The notes beneath the pieces were generated by a model that ran no database searches, was not told the origin of the DNA, and was given only the letters and a program-made list of their open reading frames with translations. 64,000 bases of DNA from Spirochaetota bacterium (lineage in GTDB: Bacteria > Spirochaetota > UBA4802 > UBA5550). Made by a program: the position numbers and the translations under genes. Positions 41,907-51,429 of this stretch are shown here, piece after piece (the stretch's first letter is position 1; each line of letters opens with the position of its first letter). The stretch spans positions 1-64,000 of the forward strand of contig JAGNKX010000023.1 in the NCBI GenBank assembly GCA_017999915.1, read 5' to 3'.

Positions 41907-43706
41907 CTATTCCCGGTACAGCGCCATGATCCGGTCCTTGTACTTTTCCGTGACGATACGGCGCTTTACTTTCATGGTCTGGGTCAGCATCCCGTTTTCA
42001 AGGGTAAAGGGCTCTGCCACAAGGAGGAATTTTTTCGGGATCTCGTAACCGCCATATTTCTTTTTCAGGTTTTCCAGCACTTCTCCGGTGATCATGGCCT
42101 TAACGGATTCATTCTCCACCAGGAACGCCGGGTCCTTTGCAAGATTGTTCTTCTCCGCGAAGCCCTCGAGGGCCGCGAAATCAGGCACGATGAGGCAGAC
42201 ATTGTATTCGCAGCCGGCGCCGTGGACCATGGCGTTCTGCACGTAATGGTTCAGGCAGATATCCTCCTCCATTGCCGCGGGGAAGACGTACTTCCCGTTG
42301 ATGAGCTTGAACTGGTCTTTTATCCGGCCTGTTATCCAGAGGAAGCCGTCCTCGTCCAGGCGCCCCCGGTCGCCGGTGCGGATGCCGCCGTCCGGCGTCA
42401 TGATCTCGGCGGTCGCCCCCGGCTTGTTGTGGTATCCCTTCATGACGTTGGGCCCGTATACCACGATCTCGCCGTCCGTCGCGCCGGGCTCCACCACGGA
42501 CCGGTCGATGACCACCCTGATCTTATCCAGGGGCCTGCCGACGCTTCCGATCCTGTAGCGGGTCGGCGTATTGCCGGTGATGCCCGGGGTCGTTTCCGAA
42601 AGGCCGTACACATCATAGAGGGGAATGCCGATGTCGAAAAAGAACTTCGAGATATCCGGATTCATGGCGGCGCTGCCGGTGACCGATCCCTCCAGGCGGC
42701 CGCCGAAGAGGTCCCGTATCTTCTGGAACACGATCTTATTGATAAGGTTGAACTGGAAATTCGCGATGGCGCTCGATTTCCCCTCCTCGGCCAGGGCGCG
42801 TCTCTTCTTTGCCGCCCTGACGCCCATGTCGAAGAGAACCTTTTTCGCGCCGCCGGCGTCATTGACCCTGGTGACGATGGTGTCATAGACCTTGTTGAAG
42901 ATCTTCGGCACCGATATGAGGAAGGTCGGCCTGATCTTGGCCATGTCCTCGACGATGGTCGCCGGGCTCTCCAGAAAGCCGAGGGATCCGCCGACCGCCG
43001 TGAAGGTGTGCAGCTCGCCGAGGCCGTAGCAATGCGCCCAGGGAAGATGGGACACGGTGCGGTCATCCGGGTTGAAGTTGGGATAGGCCACCACCCGCGC
43101 GTGATGGTTGCTGGTCCAGTTCCCGTGCATCAGGAGTACGCCCTTCGGATCTCCCGTCGTCCCCGAGGTGTACACGAGGACGGCAACGTCCTCCGGGGCG
43201 GGACGGACCGCCGCCACCGGGTTCTTCTCGCCGATCCGCTCGAGGGCGGCCATGGTGTTTTCACCGTCGCCCCTCAGGAGATAAATCTTCTCAAGGGTGT
43301 TGATCTTCGAGGGGAAGTCCTTCACCTTTTCGTATATCTCCGGTTTCGAGACGAAGAGTATCTTCACCGCGCTGTCCCTGATTATGTATTCCCACACGTG
43401 GACGAGCTCCGCCTCGTACATCGGCACGTACATCGCGTTGATGCCGGCGACTGCGAAATGCCCCACCGCCCAGTCGACGCAGTTATTCGCGATGATCCCC
43501 ACGGCATCGCCTTTTTTCAGGCCGATGGCCGCCAGGCCGCCCCTGAGGTTGTCGATGCGACGTCCCATCTCGCGGTAGGTGACCCATTCATAGTCGCCGT
43601 CCCTGTTCTTGGTCCCCAGGCAGGGCCTGTCGGGATACTTTTTCACGCTCTGCTCAAAGAGATCGACCAGGTTATCCGGTTTGGTTAAGTTGAACTTTTC
43701 AAACAT
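41907..43706 (-). CDS. Long-chain fatty acid-CoA ligase (FadD15-type)
   Basis: 599 residues, typical of the AMP-dependent long-chain ligases. The P-loop is VLVYTSGTTGDPKGVLLMHGN (about 175-195). Other motifs are the adenylate site VYGLSETTPGI, IRTGDRG, and GRIKDQFKLINGKYVFP. A long C-terminal cap has lysine-rich KVKRRIVTEKYK. It forms fatty acyl-CoA from free fatty acid, CoA and ATP at the membrane. GAGGAA is before ATG 43706. It is separated from the TetR gene by a terminator, so it is transcribed independently. A link to TetR control is possible but not shown. Confidence 0.88.
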   Translation of the reverse strand: MFEKFNLTKPDNLVDLFEQSVKKYPDRPCLGTKNRDGDYEWVTYREMGRRIDNLRGGLAAIGLKKGDAVGIIANNCVDWAVGHFAVAGINAMYVPMYEAELVHVWEYIIRDSAVKILFVSKPEIYEKVKDFPSKINTLEKIYLLRGDGENTMAALERIGEKNPVAAVRPAPEDVAVLVYTSGTTGDPKGVLLMHGNWTSNHHARVVAYPNFNPDDRTVSHLPWAHCYGLGELHTFTAVGGSLGFLESPATIVEDMAKIRPTFLISVPKIFNKVYDTIVTRVNDAGGAKKVLFDMGVRAAKKRRALAEEGKSSAIANFQFNLINKIVFQKIRDLFGGRLEGSVTGSAAMNPDISKFFFDIGIPLYDVYGLSETTPGITGNTPTRYRIGSVGRPLDKIRVVIDRSVVEPGATDGEIVVYGPNVMKGYHNKPGATAEIMTPDGGIRTGDRGRLDEDGFLWITGRIKDQFKLINGKYVFPAAMEEDICLNHYVQNAMVHGAGCEYNVCLIVPDFAALEGFAEKNNLAKDPAFLVENESVKAMITGEVLENLKKKYGGYEIPKKFLLVAEPFTLENGMLTQTMKVKRRIVTEKYKDRIMALYRE

Positions 43707-44010
43707 GTTCTATTTCCTCATTCCATGGTTTAATGTATAAAAACGCCTGCTTTAAAATCCCCTATGCAATGCCAGTGATGAACAACAAGAAGATCAATGT
43801 CCCTCAATAATTATGAATTTAGTTCATAACACCGAACATCGATCAATACATTGACCAAAATTCATCCATGGTGGTTAATTGTCAAGAACGATGATTGATT
43901 TATTATTGAATTATTAAAAAATTGAGGATTAACTGACGTCCAATAATTCAAATGTACACTTTTTACTTAGCGATTGATAAAACGATTCACCAGGTCCAGG
44001 TGATTCCGGT
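43707..44010. other. Gene-free AT-rich gap
   Basis: 304 bp between the ligase and GNAT genes, both minus strand. A TTGACA on the minus strand (43885-43880) with a weak AATTTT box 17 bp on may be the ligase promoter. I see no gene, repeat or clear terminator. Confidence 0.4.
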
Positions 44011-44628
44011 TCAGACAGGGGAGACCATTTTATGGAAGCCAAAGAGGTTGTGTTTACGGTAGCGGCTTGGGAGCTCAAGGGTATCCGCCACCCGGAAGCC
44101 TTTGCTCCGATATATGGCTATGGCGCTTTCGTTGTTGATCTCGGCATATAGGGACACCAGCGGCAGCCCCAGGCGCGCGCTTTCCTCGAAGGCGTACTTC
44201 AGCATGGCCGATGATAGACCGCGGCCGCGGTATTCCGGGTAAACAGCCAGGGCCTCGATGTACAGCTCGTCCTCGCAGAGGGCGGGCATTCGTCGGCCCA
44301 ACCGGCCCCGCAGGATCATTTTAGGAAGCGCGCCGTACCCCGTGATGGCGATGATATCACGGATATGGCGTCCCACATTCCTGTTCATGGACTCATGATC
44401 CTTTCCCGGAAACATGCCGATGGCGCCCTGAACGCCCCCGAGGGACTCGCACACATGATAGTATTGCATCGACGAGAAGGTCTCCGGCGCGTCAAACAGC
44501 AAGCTGTTTATGGCGAAGGCTCCCTCATCATCGCAGGCGAAAAAATATTTATACACGTTGGGGCCCGCCATCACGTGAAGCCTGCTCACATCGTCCCGGT
44601 CGCGCGATTCCGCCCTGCGTATATTCAT
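44011..44628 (-). CDS. GNAT-family N-acetyltransferase
   Basis: 205 residues. N-terminal MNIRRAESRDRDDVSRL, the acetyl-CoA binding segment ALAVYPEYRGRGLSSAMLKYA (about 128-148), then LYAEINNESAIAIYRSKGF. This is a complete GNAT fold that acetylates an amine. The substrate is unknown. The ribosome site is weak. It stands alone with gaps of over 300 bp on both sides. Confidence 0.85.
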   Translation of the reverse strand: MNIRRAESRDRDDVSRLHVMAGPNVYKYFFACDDEGAFAINSLLFDAPETFSSMQYYHVCESLGGVQGAIGMFPGKDHESMNRNVGRHIRDIIAITGYGALPKMILRGRLGRRMPALCEDELYIEALAVYPEYRGRGLSSAMLKYAFEESARLGLPLVSLYAEINNESAIAIYRSKGFRVADTLELPSRYRKHNLFGFHKMVSPV

Positions 44629-44989
44629 ATGGTCACCGCCAGTCAGGAATTTCAGCCATCATCGACACAACAGTTAAATACAGGGGAGAGCCGCAATAGA
44701 AATGGCAAGAATAATTTTCCCCGACCTAAACCCGGCCGGGCAATGGCAAAAAACCTGCAATGCCCGCATATAATGTAATTGACGCCGGATCTATCAATTT
44801 ACTTACATTATGGATACATCCTTATTAAGGACATTTCAAGGGATCATCCCCGTTTGTTTTTTTTTGGGGCTCCCTTAACATTTTGCGAAATACTTTTTCT
44901 TATTACGGTAGCGCCGTCGAGGGAATAATGTCCATATCGATGACGGATTTCACCCCGCGACCGCGCCCGAAATTATACGGGATTTCATC
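44629..44989. other. Gene-free gap between divergent genes
   Basis: 361 bp between the GNAT gene (minus) and the calcineurin-like lipoprotein (plus). It contains an AT-rich segment with TATAAT at 44767 and a CCCC/GGGG hairpin around a T-run (44847-44870). I could not assign a promoter with confidence and see no gene. Confidence 0.4.
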
Positions 44990-45862
44990 ATGCACGGATA
45001 TGTAACGAGAACAAACATCGCCGCCATTCTTACCGCGGCAATCATCGCGGCGGCAGGCTGCGTCGAGCCGCAGCAGATGCCCGCCAATGAGATCAAGGTC
45101 GTCATCTTGGGCAACACCAGCCCCGCCTCCCCCTTTACCGGGTACGCGGAAAAACTGGAGTACGTATACCAGGCCATCAACCAGGAAAACCCGATGATGG
45201 TCATCCACACCGGCAACATCATCCACGGCGGCGTCGAATCGATGGGCATCACCAGGAAGGATATCAACCGTCAATACGAGATCTTCCAGCAGCAGAAGAA
45301 AGTGCTGCGCCCCATCATCTATATCCTCGCGGGCGAGAAGGACCTGTACAACAAATCCCTTGACCTGTTCAGGCAGTACACCGGGGAAAAGCTCTACTAT
45401 TCCTTTAACTACGGCAACATCCATTTCATCATCCTTCATGTTCTTTCGAAGGACCACCGCGTCGAAGGGGAGCAGATGAAATGGCTCCTTCGCGACCTGG
45501 AGGTCAACCGGTACGCCGCCGCCATATTCGTGTTCACGCACTACCCGGTGCTGTCGTCGCCGCAGAGCGGCATACGGTACCAGGGCGGCGACGAGATCCA
45601 CAAGCTCTTTGTCCAGTACCCGGTCAAGGCGGTCATATCGGGGAGCGTGAAAAACAGCTACGACTTCGAGAAGGACGGCATACGCTACGCCGCGGCGGGA
45701 TGCTACGGCTTCAATTACGAGGACTGGCACTGGAGCTACAGCCAGTATTATGTCGCCGCCTATGACGGCGCCAGGTTCACCCTTAAGGGGGTCCGCGTCA
45801 ATTTCCCCGGCAACGCCTACCGGCCCAAGATCATGAAGGACGATCCTGAGAAAAAAAATTGA
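44990..45862 (+). CDS. Calcineurin-like lipoprotein lacking metal-binding residues
   Basis: 290 residues. An N-terminal signal with a lipobox (IAAAGC, Cys24) anchors it outside the cytoplasm. The rest follows the calcineurin-like phosphoesterase fold, but the metal motifs are altered: LGNTSP where D-x-H is expected, HTGNII for GD, LAGEKD for GNHD, and SGSVK for GHxH; only FTHYP keeps its histidine. It is therefore probably not an active phosphatase, and may bind a ligand or partner. It precedes class III FBPase, another calcineurin-like protein, by 86 bp on the same strand. Confidence 0.7.
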   Translation: MHGYVTRTNIAAILTAAIIAAAGCVEPQQMPANEIKVVILGNTSPASPFTGYAEKLEYVYQAINQENPMMVIHTGNIIHGGVESMGITRKDINRQYEIFQQQKKVLRPIIYILAGEKDLYNKSLDLFRQYTGEKLYYSFNYGNIHFIILHVLSKDHRVEGEQMKWLLRDLEVNRYAAAIFVFTHYPVLSSPQSGIRYQGGDEIHKLFVQYPVKAVISGSVKNSYDFEKDGIRYAAAGCYGFNYEDWHWSYSQYYVAAYDGARFTLKGVRVNFPGNAYRPKIMKDDPEKKN

Positions 45863-45948
45863 CACCCCGGGAAATCTGATTAACCATGGGGCCCGGGGGC
45901 GTCCGACGCGCCGCGCCGCCCAGACACCAAATCATCAGGGAGAACGAC

Positions 45949-47745
45949 ATGGCCTCCAAAATGAGCCTCACGGACATTCATGACACCATCAGGGAACTTA
46001 CGCTGATCGAATCCGAGCTTGAGCGCAACATCAACACCACCATGTGGATCAGCGACACCCACGGCGCCGGGGAGCGCTTCACCACGATCCTGAAGGGACG
46101 CTTCGGCCTCATATGGAGAACGGCCCAGGAGGCCCTATCGAAGAATTTCTCCAATGAAAAGCTCGATTATCTCGACAAGGTCATCCAGAGCGAGCGGTAC
46201 CTTCCCGTAAGCGACGGGTTCTCCATGGAGCGGCAGGACGTCATCTCCGCCCTGGTGAAAATAATCCGCTACAAGGTCGAGGACATCACCGATTTCGACC
46301 TGATCAGGTCGGACATCAACATGGACCTGAAGGTCGTAATCGAAAACCTCATCCTCGGCTTCCATGTCCCCAACCTCGTGTATGAAAACGAGTTCATCGC
46401 GGACAAGGTGATCACGGCCGTGGCGAAGATCGTGAAGCAGGTCATCCTGGGCCAACTGGTGGTCCTGGGCGACGTCTTCGACCGGGGGGACGAGCCGGAC
46501 AAAATTCTCCGCATACTCATGAGCCCGTCGATCCGGCCCTACGTGAAGTTCGTCTGGGGCAACCATGACATTCTCTGGATGGGCGCCGCCGCGGGCAACA
46601 AGTCCCTCATCGCCGAAGCTCTTCGCATCAGCGTGCGCTATGACAACCTGGCCTTTCTGGAGCGCCTCGGCATCAACCTGGACAAGCTCAAGGCCTTCGC
46701 CGAAAAGCTCTATCCCGGCCAGATCACCGGCCTCTTCAAGGCGAAGATGGAAATATCCAAAAAAATGGAAAAGACCCTGGCCATGATCCAGTTCAAGCTC
46801 GAGGAGAAGACCATCAAGCAGTTCCCGGAGCTGCAGATGGAATCGCGCCTGAACCTGGAAAAATTCGTTGAGATGCTGAAGAAGAACGAGACCGAGGGGC
46901 TCACCGACACCCACTTCCCGACCCTTGACCTCGACAGGCCCCTGGAGCTCACGCCGGAAGAGGATGACGTGATCAACGACCTGGTGCGCCAGTTCACCTC
47001 GAGCCCCAAGATCAAGGACCTGATGAAATACCTTTTCGAGGACGGCAAGCTCTCCCACATCAACAACTACATCCTGAACATTCACGCCCTCATCCCCAGC
47101 ACCGAGGAAGGGAAGTTCGACAAGCTCTTCGGCAAGAAGGGCCGCGAGCTCCTGAATTACATCGAGACCATGGTGAAGAACGTGGGGCGGCGTTATCTCG
47201 AGGGAGCGGAGCAGGACCCCTTCGAGCTCGCGGTGATGTTCTACCTCTGGTGCGGGCCGAAATCGCCCTTCTTTGGAAAGCACGCCATGAAGACCTTCGA
47301 GCGCTACTTCTTCAAGGACAAGGCCACCCACAAGGAAAAGACCCTGCACTGGGGCGAAAACCTCAAGAAGAAGGAGTTCATGGACCTCATCATGGAGGAG
47401 TTCGGCGCGGAGCGGATCGTGTACGGCCACACGCCGGTGGACATCCTGAAGGGTGAAAAGATCTCGTCCCCGGACGGGCGGTCCATCAACATCGACGGCG
47501 GCTTTTCCGAGGCGTACCTGGGCCGGGGCCATTCCCTGATCCACACGCCCTACTCGCTCTATGCCATCATCCTGCCGTCCCTGGACGAGATACGGGAGGC
47601 AAAGTACGCGAGCCTCAAGTTCGAGGAGATTGCCAAGTTCGAAAAACCGGTAAAAATCAAGGACGTATTCAAGGGAACCGAGCTTCAAAAAAGGCGGGAT
47701 GAGCTTCAGAAAAAACTCCGGGATTATATGAAAAAAACACGGTAA
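45949..47745 (+). CDS. fbp: Fructose-1,6-bisphosphatase, class III
   Basis: 598 residues from ATG 45949 (GGGAGAA upstream; the frame is open from 45886). Class III enzymes are about 600-670 residues and unrelated to the common class I. Calcineurin-type metal ligands: Asp36 and His38 (WISDTHG), Asp175 and Asp178 (LGDVFDRGDEPD), Asn205-His206-Asp207 (WGNHD), and a C-terminal VYGHTPVDIL. It hydrolyses fructose-1,6-bisphosphate for gluconeogenesis and is typical of anaerobes such as Clostridia and some spirochaetes. It is cytoplasmic, with a long helical insertion between motifs. Confidence 0.92.
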   Translation: MASKMSLTDIHDTIRELTLIESELERNINTTMWISDTHGAGERFTTILKGRFGLIWRTAQEALSKNFSNEKLDYLDKVIQSERYLPVSDGFSMERQDVISALVKIIRYKVEDITDFDLIRSDINMDLKVVIENLILGFHVPNLVYENEFIADKVITAVAKIVKQVILGQLVVLGDVFDRGDEPDKILRILMSPSIRPYVKFVWGNHDILWMGAAAGNKSLIAEALRISVRYDNLAFLERLGINLDKLKAFAEKLYPGQITGLFKAKMEISKKMEKTLAMIQFKLEEKTIKQFPELQMESRLNLEKFVEMLKKNETEGLTDTHFPTLDLDRPLELTPEEDDVINDLVRQFTSSPKIKDLMKYLFEDGKLSHINNYILNIHALIPSTEEGKFDKLFGKKGRELLNYIETMVKNVGRRYLEGAEQDPFELAVMFYLWCGPKSPFFGKHAMKTFERYFFKDKATHKEKTLHWGENLKKKEFMDLIMEEFGAERIVYGHTPVDILKGEKISSPDGRSINIDGGFSEAYLGRGHSLIHTPYSLYAIILPSLDEIREAKYASLKFEEIAKFEKPVKIKDVFKGTELQKRRDELQKKLRDYMKKTR

Positions 47746-47893
47746 CTCCCCCATTTTCCAAAAGTGCGGTTGCTCTGACCCCAGGATTGAATACTGGATA
47801 CTCGATTGAGTCAGGGTGGATGAATTAATTCCTTAAATTTCTCTTTTTTTATCATTTTTTAATAATCGCTAAAATATTTTATTGTTGAAATTT

Positions 47894-47918
47894 ATTAGAC
47901 AGCGTTCAAATTAGACAG
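47894..47918 (+). promoter_or_regulatory. Direct repeat upstream of MoaD-AOR cluster
   Basis: ATTAGACAG occurs at 47894-47902 and 47910-47918, 16 bp apart, about 20-40 bp before ATG 47935. The preceding 100 bp is very AT-rich. Possible activator or promoter site for the aldehyde oxidoreductase cluster. Confidence 0.35.
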
Positions 47919-47934
47919 TGCGGGGTGAGACTTA

Positions 47935-48192
47935 ATGGCTACGACCATCACTGTCCGGATCAAATTCTTCTCCGGTATCGACAAAGATCTTAAATTCGAA
48001 AATTACAATCCAGCCGAAGGAATGTCCCTGAGCATTCCCTCGGGAAAACGGCTCAAATTTGCCCTGAAGACCGCGGGCCTGACCCATTTTTCCAGTTACG
48101 CCTATTTCAGAAGCGGTGAACGAATCAGCACATGGACCAAGCTGAAAGACGGGGATGAAGTATCATGCCTCAGGCCGGCGGGGGGAGGCTGA
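47935..48192 (+). CDS. MoaD/ThiS-like ubiquitin-fold protein
   Basis: 85 residues with a beta-grasp fold and a C-terminal Gly-Gly (ends RPAGGG), the feature activated to a thiocarboxylate for sulfur transfer. It begins MATTITVRIKFFSGID. Such genes commonly precede tungsten aldehyde oxidoreductases and are thought to serve tungstopterin cofactor synthesis. Here the AOR gene starts 107 bp downstream. GGGGTGAG is before ATG 47935. Confidence 0.85.
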   Translation: MATTITVRIKFFSGIDKDLKFENYNPAEGMSLSIPSGKRLKFALKTAGLTHFSSYAYFRSGERISTWTKLKDGDEVSCLRPAGGG

Positions 48193-48299
48193 TTTTTCCC
48201 CGGTTCCGCTATTGCCGCTCCTTTTAATTGATCGTCGCTCCTTGAGTGGATATATATGTACTGCACGTATCTGATTACTATCATACCAGGAGAAGAACC

Positions 48300-50174
48300 A
48301 TGCAAGAAGTTGTCGGCACCAATAACAGAATGCTGGAAATCGATCTCACCGCGAAAAAATTCCAGATATCGGAAGTAAACAATAAGGACCTTGACCTCTA
48401 TCTTGGCGGCAAGGGCCTGGGGCTCAAGCTCCTCTATGACCGGATGGAACCGGGCGTGGACCCGCTGGGACCGGACAACATGATGGTCCTCAGCATGGGT
48501 GTCCTCATGGGAACCGGCGCGCCCTGCTCCGGACGCTTCGAAGCTGTCACCAAGTCTCCCCTCACGGGCATCATGAGCTCCGCGTCGTGCGGCGGTCCCT
48601 TCGGCATGGCGGTCAAGACTTCGGGCTGGGACGTTATAATCATAAAAGGCAAATGCAGCGAACCGACCTACCTGTATGTCGATTCCAAGGGCGCGCAGTT
48701 CAGGCCGGCCAGGGGGATATGGGGCAAGGACACCCAGCAGTCGCAGGCCGTGCTCCTCAAAGAGGGGGCCGGCGCCCTGGTCATCGGCCCTGCCGGGGAG
48801 AACCTGGTGCACTTCGCCAACATATGCTCCGGCCACCGCTTTGTCGGCCGGGGGGGCATGGGCGCCGTCCTGGGATCAAAGAACCTCAAGGGGATCGTGG
48901 CCAAGGGGGGCGAGGTGAAGATCGTCCCCGCGAACAAGAAGAGATTCCAGAAAGCCAACAAGAAGTTTTTCAAATACATCAACCAGAACGCCATCACCGC
49001 CGGCTCATACCGGAACTTCGGCACCAACGCCAACGTTAACCTGTCCAATGCGGCGGGCATCCTGCCGGTGCGCAACTTCACCGGGGGCTCCCACGGCGAG
49101 GCGCACAAGATATCCGGCGAGACCATGGCGGAATCCTTCAACACCAAGTATGACACCTGCAAGCCCTGCGCCATCATGTGCGGGCACCGCGGGACGATTC
49201 ACGGCAAGGACCGCCATATCCCCGAATACGAGACCATCGGCCTCCTGGGATCGAACCTGGACATTTTCGACCCTGCGGCGATATCCGATTTCAACGAGAT
49301 CTGCACCGAAACGGGGATGGACACCATCTCGGCCGGCGGCACCATAGCGTGGGCCGCCGAAGCGACCGAAAAGGGCCTTATCAAGACCGACCTTAAATTC
49401 GGCGACGCAAAGAGCGTGCTCCAGATGCTCAAGGACATGGCATACCGGAAGGGGATCGGCAACGACCTGGCCGACGGGTCGAGGGCCGCGTCGAAGAAAT
49501 ACGGCGGCGAGGATTTCGCCATCCACGTCAAGGGTATGGAAATGGCCGCCTACGACCCGCGGGGATGCATCGGCCACGGCCTCAGCTACGCCGTGGCCAA
49601 CCGCGGCGCCTGTCACCTCTCCACCAGCCTGATGGTCCTCGAGGCCTACCTGGGCATGGCGAGTCCCAACGCCAGGCGCGGCAAGCACACCATGGTCAAG
49701 TTCATGGAAAACGCCTACGCGGCCATGAACTCGCTCCACATCTGCCATTTCACCGCCTTCGCGGTCTTCCTGGAGCCGCCGCTCATCAAGCTCTCGCCCA
49801 CTCCGCTCCTCTGGGCCCTCACGCAGAACCTGACGACCCTGGCCCTGAACCTGATGGACGTGAGCCTCTGGCCGGAGCTCTGGCACGCGGTGACGGGGAA
49901 GCCCTATATCCCCTACCTGAGCATGCTCAGGTTCCTGAAAGCGGGGGAGCGGATTCACGTGCTCGAACGGCTCATGAACACCCGCGAGGGCATAACCGGG
50001 AAAGACGACACCCTGCCCCGCCGCTTTCTCACGGAGGGAAGGAAGTGCGACCAGAAGGAGCAGGTGGTTCCCCTTGAAGGCATGGTTAAAAAATACTACC
50101 GTGCCCGGGGATACGATTCCAGCGGCATACCCAAGCTGCGGACCCTGAAGCGTCTCAGCATAGCTTTTCAATAA
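48300..50174 (+). CDS. aor: Tungsten aldehyde:ferredoxin oxidoreductase
   Basis: 624 residues from ATG 48300 (AGGAGAAG upstream). Family features: GGKGLGLKLLYDR near 36-48, MGTGAPCSGRFEAVTKSPLTG at 70-90, and the tungstopterin motif GRGGMGAVLGSKNLKGI at 183-199. The [4Fe-4S] ligands are Cys287, Cys290 and Cys294 (CKPCAIMC), with a further cysteine in SLHICHFTAF as the likely fourth. It oxidises aldehydes to acids with ferredoxin, or in reverse reduces acids. With the Fe-ADH downstream it gives acid-to-alcohol conversion. The tungsten requirement is inferred from family. Confidence 0.92.
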   Translation: MQEVVGTNNRMLEIDLTAKKFQISEVNNKDLDLYLGGKGLGLKLLYDRMEPGVDPLGPDNMMVLSMGVLMGTGAPCSGRFEAVTKSPLTGIMSSASCGGPFGMAVKTSGWDVIIIKGKCSEPTYLYVDSKGAQFRPARGIWGKDTQQSQAVLLKEGAGALVIGPAGENLVHFANICSGHRFVGRGGMGAVLGSKNLKGIVAKGGEVKIVPANKKRFQKANKKFFKYINQNAITAGSYRNFGTNANVNLSNAAGILPVRNFTGGSHGEAHKISGETMAESFNTKYDTCKPCAIMCGHRGTIHGKDRHIPEYETIGLLGSNLDIFDPAAISDFNEICTETGMDTISAGGTIAWAAEATEKGLIKTDLKFGDAKSVLQMLKDMAYRKGIGNDLADGSRAASKKYGGEDFAIHVKGMEMAAYDPRGCIGHGLSYAVANRGACHLSTSLMVLEAYLGMASPNARRGKHTMVKFMENAYAAMNSLHICHFTAFAVFLEPPLIKLSPTPLLWALTQNLTTLALNLMDVSLWPELWHAVTGKPYIPYLSMLRFLKAGERIHVLERLMNTREGITGKDDTLPRRFLTEGRKCDQKEQVVPLEGMVKKYYRARGYDSSGIPKLRTLKRLSIAFQ

Positions 50175-50187
50175 CAACCGTCACATC

Positions 50188-50218
50188 GGCCTGCCGGCGC
50201 CCATTGAGCCGGCAGGCC
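50188..50218 (+). other. Intercistronic hairpin between AOR and Fe-ADH-like genes
   Basis: Perfect 11-bp GC-rich stem GGCCTGCCGGC/GCCGGCAGGCC with a 9-nt loop and no T-tract. Likely an attenuation, processing or stability element rather than a full terminator. Confidence 0.55.
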
Positions 50219-50247
50219 AACAGAATAAACACAAGCGAGGACCGATT

Positions 50248-51396
50248 ATGCAGATACCGGAACACTATGAATTTTTCAACCAGGCCAAAATAATTTCCGG
50301 GGCCAAGGCGCTGGAGAATATCCCGTCTGAATTCGAGAGCCTTAACGCCGGCAAGCCCCTCGTCGTCACCGGAAAAAAAATCGACCGGAGCGCCATCAAG
50401 AAATTCGTCAAGGCGTTTTATGATTCGAAGATGACCCTGGGCGGCATCTATGACGAGGTCCGCGATTACGCCGGCATCACCCTGGCGCGGGACGCCGCGC
50501 ACCTCGCGAAGGAGCGGGGATGCGACTGCATCATCGCCCTGGGCAACGGCCCCATCGTCGACGTCGCCAAGGCGGCCAACATCCTCCTCTCCAACAAATC
50601 CGAAAACCTGTTCCAGTACATCGACGGGAACACCGTCATCAGCCGGCCCCTCAAGCCGATGATCTACGTTCCCGTGGGCAGCCCCTCCGGCATGGAGCCG
50701 ACGAACACGGTCACCGTCGACCACCGGAGGCTGGAGTCCGATTTCCTCTATCCGGACATCATCATCATCGATCCCCGCATGGCCCGGGGCCGCTGCCGGC
50801 AATGCGCGGCCCGGTCGGCCGTTGTCGCCCTCGCCCAGGGAGTGGTGGGCACCGTCTACCAGAGCAACAATCCCATGATTGACGCCTACGTGTATGCCTC
50901 CCTTCAATTCATCGCGGATAACATGGCGACGGCCATCAAGAAGCCCTCGCATAAAAACGCGGCCATGGCCATGATAAACGCGTCGGTCTTCGCCGCCATC
51001 GCCTACTCGAACACCGTTCCGGGCGTGGTCCAGCTCCTGGCCGACGAGATGTCTAAATCAACGGACATCGAGGAGGGCGCCTTCATACGCATCCTCCTTC
51101 CCCATGCCCTTGCCTACCTGATGCACAAGAAATTCGAGGTACCGGACAGGCTCTACCTTGCCCTCGCGGGAGAAGACGCCTACTCCGCCGCGCCGGCGAA
51201 GGAGCGGTCGGTCAGGGGAGTCAACATGGTCCTGCAGCTCCTGGCCCTGACGGGGGACATCCTGCCCGCTTCCCTGAAGGCCCTGAAGATTCCCCGGCAC
51301 AAGCTGCCGGAATACGCCGGGATCGCCTCGGAAAAAAGCGGCAAGCGCTTCACCAAGGCGGACTGCATGGCCATATTGAACAACGCGTGGGAATAA
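50248..51396 (+). CDS. Fe-ADH-like protein that has lost its metal ligands
   Basis: 382 residues. It is a clear paralogue of the Fe-dependent alcohol dehydrogenase at 52091: same length pattern, same N-terminal KIISGAKALENIP, and IIALGNGPIVDVAKA in the NAD site. Yet every metal-binding residue is replaced: Asp198 and His202 of the partner become Val193 and Gln197, and His267, His271 and His281 become Gln262, Asp266 and Glu276. The nucleotide GGGS is GNGP. No frameshift is needed to align them. It is probably a non-catalytic subunit, scaffold or regulator for the active enzyme. It is expressed between AOR and the SCP2-like gene. Confidence 0.85.
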   Translation: MQIPEHYEFFNQAKIISGAKALENIPSEFESLNAGKPLVVTGKKIDRSAIKKFVKAFYDSKMTLGGIYDEVRDYAGITLARDAAHLAKERGCDCIIALGNGPIVDVAKAANILLSNKSENLFQYIDGNTVISRPLKPMIYVPVGSPSGMEPTNTVTVDHRRLESDFLYPDIIIIDPRMARGRCRQCAARSAVVALAQGVVGTVYQSNNPMIDAYVYASLQFIADNMATAIKKPSHKNAAMAMINASVFAAIAYSNTVPGVVQLLADEMSKSTDIEEGAFIRILLPHALAYLMHKKFEVPDRLYLALAGEDAYSAAPAKERSVRGVNMVLQLLALTGDILPASLKALKIPRHKLPEYAGIASEKSGKRFTKADCMAILNNAWE

Positions 51397-51429
51397 GGCC
51401 CATCCGACAAACACAGAAAGGAGAGACCA

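Noticed and set aside
46135-47754. 539-codon minus-strand frame opposite fbp
   Set aside because: Leu/Val/Glu/His-rich shadow without ribosome site; class III FBPase on the plus strand explains the region.
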